Shown here: positions 61,322-64,000 of the stretch, in pieces
Layout of the letters: each line of letters begins with the position of its first letter
How positions within the stretch are numbered: the stretch's first letter is position 1
DNA from: Calliopum simillimum
Taxonomy: Eukaryota; Arthropoda; Insecta; Diptera; Lauxaniidae
Length of the DNA stretch: 64,000 nucleotides
NCBI GenBank assembly: GCA_951812925.1
Contig: OX638368.1
Span: 11,177,994-11,241,993, forward strand
Reading direction: 5' to 3'
The notes under the pieces: generated by a model
The model's database searches: none
The model's input: the letters and a program-made list of their open reading frames with translations, nothing else
What the model was told of the DNA's origin: nothing
Translations under genes and position numbers: made by a program

Positions 61322-61415
61322 ATGTCGAAATTCAATTTAAGTTAAAATTTTTAAAAATCTTCAAATTGATTTATTTCAGAACTAGAAAGTTGGAATTACC
61401 TAGTTGTAGCATTGA

Positions 61416-62367
61416 AGTGACGATATATCACTGTAAAGAGCTTTATTAGGCCTATTCTCTCTCTCATGGCCTTTGGTATAAATATATTCTCTATGGTTTA
61501 ATTTTATAGAGTAAACCTGGGAGAAGTGGTACCCCAATTGATATGGCACCCCTTTTGATTTCAATACTTTTAGCTTTCATTGCATTCAAATATGAACACA
61601 TTTAAATTCATTGCAATAATGAATTCTGGAATTTTTAAAAAATAATTGGGAACCTAAACGACTGATTGTTTTCCATATATTTGAAGAGGTTGGCAGAGCG
61701 GTGAGCCTTTGATATAGCTTTATGGTGCTTATATCAAAACAAGCAGAATTGAATGTGGTTTCGTTTTTAGATCAGTGAACATGTTTATTCGTTTCGTGGC
61801 ATTTTTATTCAGTATATATCGAAAAGGAGAAATGGCATCCAATTACTGCGGATGGTATTGTTTTGGTTCCATTTCCTTCTTTCCGTGTTATAAGACATTT
61901 GGGAGTACAAAAATATGAAGTCCTTGAGCGCACAGTTACTCCAAGATGGTTACCAATTTTACTTCTGCCGATGAGGGTCATGAAAACATTGACTTCCAAG
62001 ATAAATCTGATGGGTACGCTGGTTGCAGAAAAAAAACTATGCGACCATGATATGGTGCCATATCACCCATAGTCTCGGGTGATTTTTCACTTTATAGCAT
62101 TTTTTTCAATTGAAAAATAAATAAATTTTCAAAAATTTTTGTTTAAGTTGAAGTACTGTTATAGTTGTTATAGCTGTTAGTTCATTTAAAAATCTGTTTT
62201 GATTCCGATTTTATAGTAGTTATCCAAAAATGTGCCATATTCCATTTAGATGGAAACGAACCAAAAAATTGTGTCTATTAAGCTGAACTTAATCTCGTAG
62301 GTGCAACTGCCGTGACAAAAAAATATAGGCCTAATTAAGCTCTTTACAACGATATCGAACATCACCT
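61416..62367. mobile_element. Inverted-repeat DNA element, about 950 bp
   Basis: TGTAAAGAGCTTTATTAGGCCTAT (61432-61455) is matched in inverse by ATAGGCCTAATTAAGCTCTTTACA (62325-62348). CGATAT and GTGA words extend the pairing outward more loosely. The interior includes overlapping open frames (61805-61999 minus, 61863-62072 plus) with fairly balanced composition, but no family is recognised. GATATGGCACC (61540) and GATATGGTGCCATATC (62049) are additional small repeats. Confidence 0.6.
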
Positions 62368-62582
62368 GGAGAAAGACATTTTCGGCTGTTTTTTGAGTGG
62401 TTTAAAAGTGTTTCAGGTTTTTCCAAGATAAGCTTTTGAATAGGGGTGGTTTTTCCAAACTTTGTTTTTGTATAGAGATTAACACATCTTAGAGTATTAT
62501 TACTGATTACATGGTTCCCGAACTTTCTATGGAGAATTGTTTTTTGATCACATTCCCGTCTAAAGAATTCTGGAACTCTTGA

Positions 62583-63374
62583 GGTGACACAGATGGCTCT
62601 AAATCAGAAAATGGGGTGGGCGCAGGCTTCTATGTCTCCAACTTACGCGAAGAACAATCATTTAAATTACCAGATGAATGCAGCATTTTCCAAGCGAAAA
62701 TTTTCGCGATTAACAAAGCTGTCGACTACCTTAAAGAAAAAGTAAATAATAAGGAAATCGCTTTGTACGTCGATAGTCAAGCCGCTTTAATGGCCTTAAA
62801 ATCAGACTGTTTTAAATCAAAGTCAGTTTTTCAATTTTATACCGATTTAACTAACCTCAGCGAAAAAAATCAGGTATCTCTAAAGTGGGTGCCATCGCTT
62901 TGCGAAATTTTTGGAAATGAAAAGGCAGATCTACTAGCGAAAAACGGAGCTCTTTTAGGAGCTCAACCCATTAAATTTCCAGCCCTGCTTCAACATATCT
63001 TCTCTTTGAAGAACTCGCAATTGCTAACAGTGGCAAACAAACGCTCTGAACAATCCCCTACTAGCGCTATAACAAAGCATTTTTGGCCTCGTTTTCACAA
63101 AGCAGAATATTCCAAATAAATGCTATTCTTGACGCGGAGTGAGTGTAGTTTACTGACCAGAATTGTGACTGATCATTGTTCAATTGGGCATCATGCCTTT
63201 AGATTGGGCATAGTCTCGAACAACTGGTGCAGAAATTGTCGCGAGCCTGAAGAAGAGGAAACAATTGAACTCCTCACTAAAGTTCACCTAAGTGACATTA
63301 AAAGATTCGCTGTACTGACAGGGTCCTTCAGTTTGGACAAACATCATACTGAAAGGACCAGAGTTTATGAATAA
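62583..63374 (+). pseudogene. LINE RNase H and C-terminal region, inactivated
   Basis: In one frame: TDGS (Asp codon at 62592), VGAGFY, FQAKIFAINKA, LYVDSQAAL (Asp at 62772), WVPSLCEIFGNEKADLLAKNGA (Asp at 62928). The second catalytic acid, Glu in the usual QAE, is Lys (AAA at 62697). TAA at 63117-63119 interrupts the frame. It then resumes as LTRSECSLLTRIVTDHCSIGHHAFRLGI and NWCRNCREPEEEETIELL, typical of the C-terminus of RNase-H-bearing LOA/Jockey-like LINEs. The part after ETIELL appears internally deleted. The RT core is absent. Confidence 0.8.
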
Positions 63375-63461
63375 ATTTTAATAAGAGAGTTTGTAGTATC
63401 ACTATGGACCCTTGTGGTCTATGTGTGGCAGTATTGCCGCCACCCTAACCTAACCTAACCC
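62583..63461 (+). mobile_element. 5'-truncated LOA/Jockey-like LINE 3' end with CCTAA tail
   Basis: Contains an RNase H domain, the conserved C-terminal Cys/His-type region, a short 3' UTR (GTATCACTATGGACC..., GCCGCCACC) and the tail CCCTAACCTAACCTAACCC at 63443-63461. A stop at 62580-62582 precedes the first recognisable residues. The left boundary is uncertain and may extend to about 62500. Confidence 0.75.
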
Positions 63462-64000
63462 ATCTTACTGCAAATCTAGCTCATAAAATGATACATAATA
63501 CAAAATGATTCAGTCAGTAAAAAAGAAGTAGAAAATTGTGCTGTGGGTGTAGGTTCTATGCAGAACCTCAAAAATTAAACCGAGTACTAAACTTATCTCT
63601 TTATTATTTTAAAACTTACGAGATCAAAGGTGCAGGTCTTCCTAGTCATTCGCGGTAAAGTTTTGTGTAAAATTAATAAAATCTAAGTTTACAGAAAAAA
63701 AAGTATATATTAGAGCATTGTTATATTTTTAATTAAAACCGTCGTTGCCAAACTATATTTACTACACTTAAGCTTAAATACGTTTGATGATTAAGCGCAC
63801 TACGTCCCTTTTTAATTTAATCACAATCAAACTAAATATTTCACTTAACAGCCAATATCTATTCGCTCAACAGAATATCTTCCTACTGTACATAACTCAA
63901 AATGTCTATTCGTTTTAAGCGCTAAAATTTGTCTTGTAATCAAATGTCATTTGTTAACGTCACTCAAACGCATGCGCAACGATATCACTCTCAACTGCAT
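63462..64000. other. AT-rich non-coding DNA to the window edge
   Basis: No gene or element recognised. Confidence 0.4.

Noticed and set aside
61685..61720. TGGCAGAGCGG as a tRNA A box
   Set aside because: No matching B box at a suitable distance, and it lies inside an inverted-repeat element.
63443..63461. Interstitial telomere array
   Set aside because: Only about three units, placed exactly at the 3' end of a LINE fragment; a LINE tail explains it better.
1..64000. CRISPR array or prokaryotic operon
   Set aside because: No direct repeats with unique spacers; base composition, splice signals and LINEs show eukaryotic DNA.

Overview
The window looks like nuclear DNA of a higher fly (Diptera). 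It is strongly AT-rich, has almost no long open reading frames, and carries insect-type non-LTR retrotransposons (CR1-like, RTE-like and LOA/Jockey-like), several short inverted-repeat DNA elements, many degenerate minisatellites and eukaryotic splice signals. The repeat style suggests a tephritid-like or related brachyceran genome. That placement is inference; no diagnostic species marker is visible.

Host genes are sparse. The best host-gene signal is an exon on the minus strand at 24048-24469. It has a polypyrimidine/AG acceptor, a 5' UTR with a CG-rich hairpin, a start codon, 65 codons in phase, and a consensus GTAAGT donor. A second, weaker candidate is a minus-strand exon at 26984-27234 encoding a short single-pass membrane-like protein. 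A plus-strand TATA box and initiator with textbook spacing sits near 58231-58265. A possible minus-strand donor lies at 57289. Most of the remainder reads like intron or intergenic DNA, possibly of a large developmental or neural gene (inference). A cluster of TGACAGCTGTCA-type palindromes (22918-23578) lies just inside the intron that follows the start-codon exon.

Layout: 0.43-1.26 kb, higher-order satellite; about 3.6-7.98 kb, nearly complete CR1-like LINE (ORF1 intact, ORF2 split by one frameshift); 9.0-9.64 kb, a second satellite with CTCATGAG monomers; 10.91 kb, small RTE 3' fragment; 11.56-12.06 kb, about 90-bp GT-rich tandem repeat, with an inverted relative at 54.2 kb; 17.25-17.94 kb, ATTCA/ACTCA pentamer array; 19.44-20.70 kb, AACATTTTT minisatellite split by a 5'-truncated RTE copy; 20.755-21.559 kb, foldback element with arms of about 300 bp and a TTA duplication; 24.05-24.47 kb, host exon; 26.14-26.90 kb, GAAGAAGTCGAAAAATATT minisatellite; 30.1-31.2 kb, 385-bp tandem repeat; 33.08-33.44 and 35.74-36.11 kb, a duplicated block rich in CTACTA/TAGTAG hairpins; 42-44.1 kb, a tRNA-like pol III box pair and two inverted-repeat elements; 49.1-49.94 and 59.52-61.32 kb, two copies of one dispersed repeat with 140-bp internal monomers, the second split by an 873-bp Transib-like element; 51.476-53.517 kb, a DNA transposon with 8-bp duplication enclosing a long-inverted-repeat element that carries an open reading frame; 61.42-62.37 kb, another inverted-repeat element; 62.58-63.46 kb, a decayed LINE RNase H tail ending in CCTAA units.

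No operon-like cooperation between genes is visible. The biology shown here is mainly mobile-element layering around a few exons.
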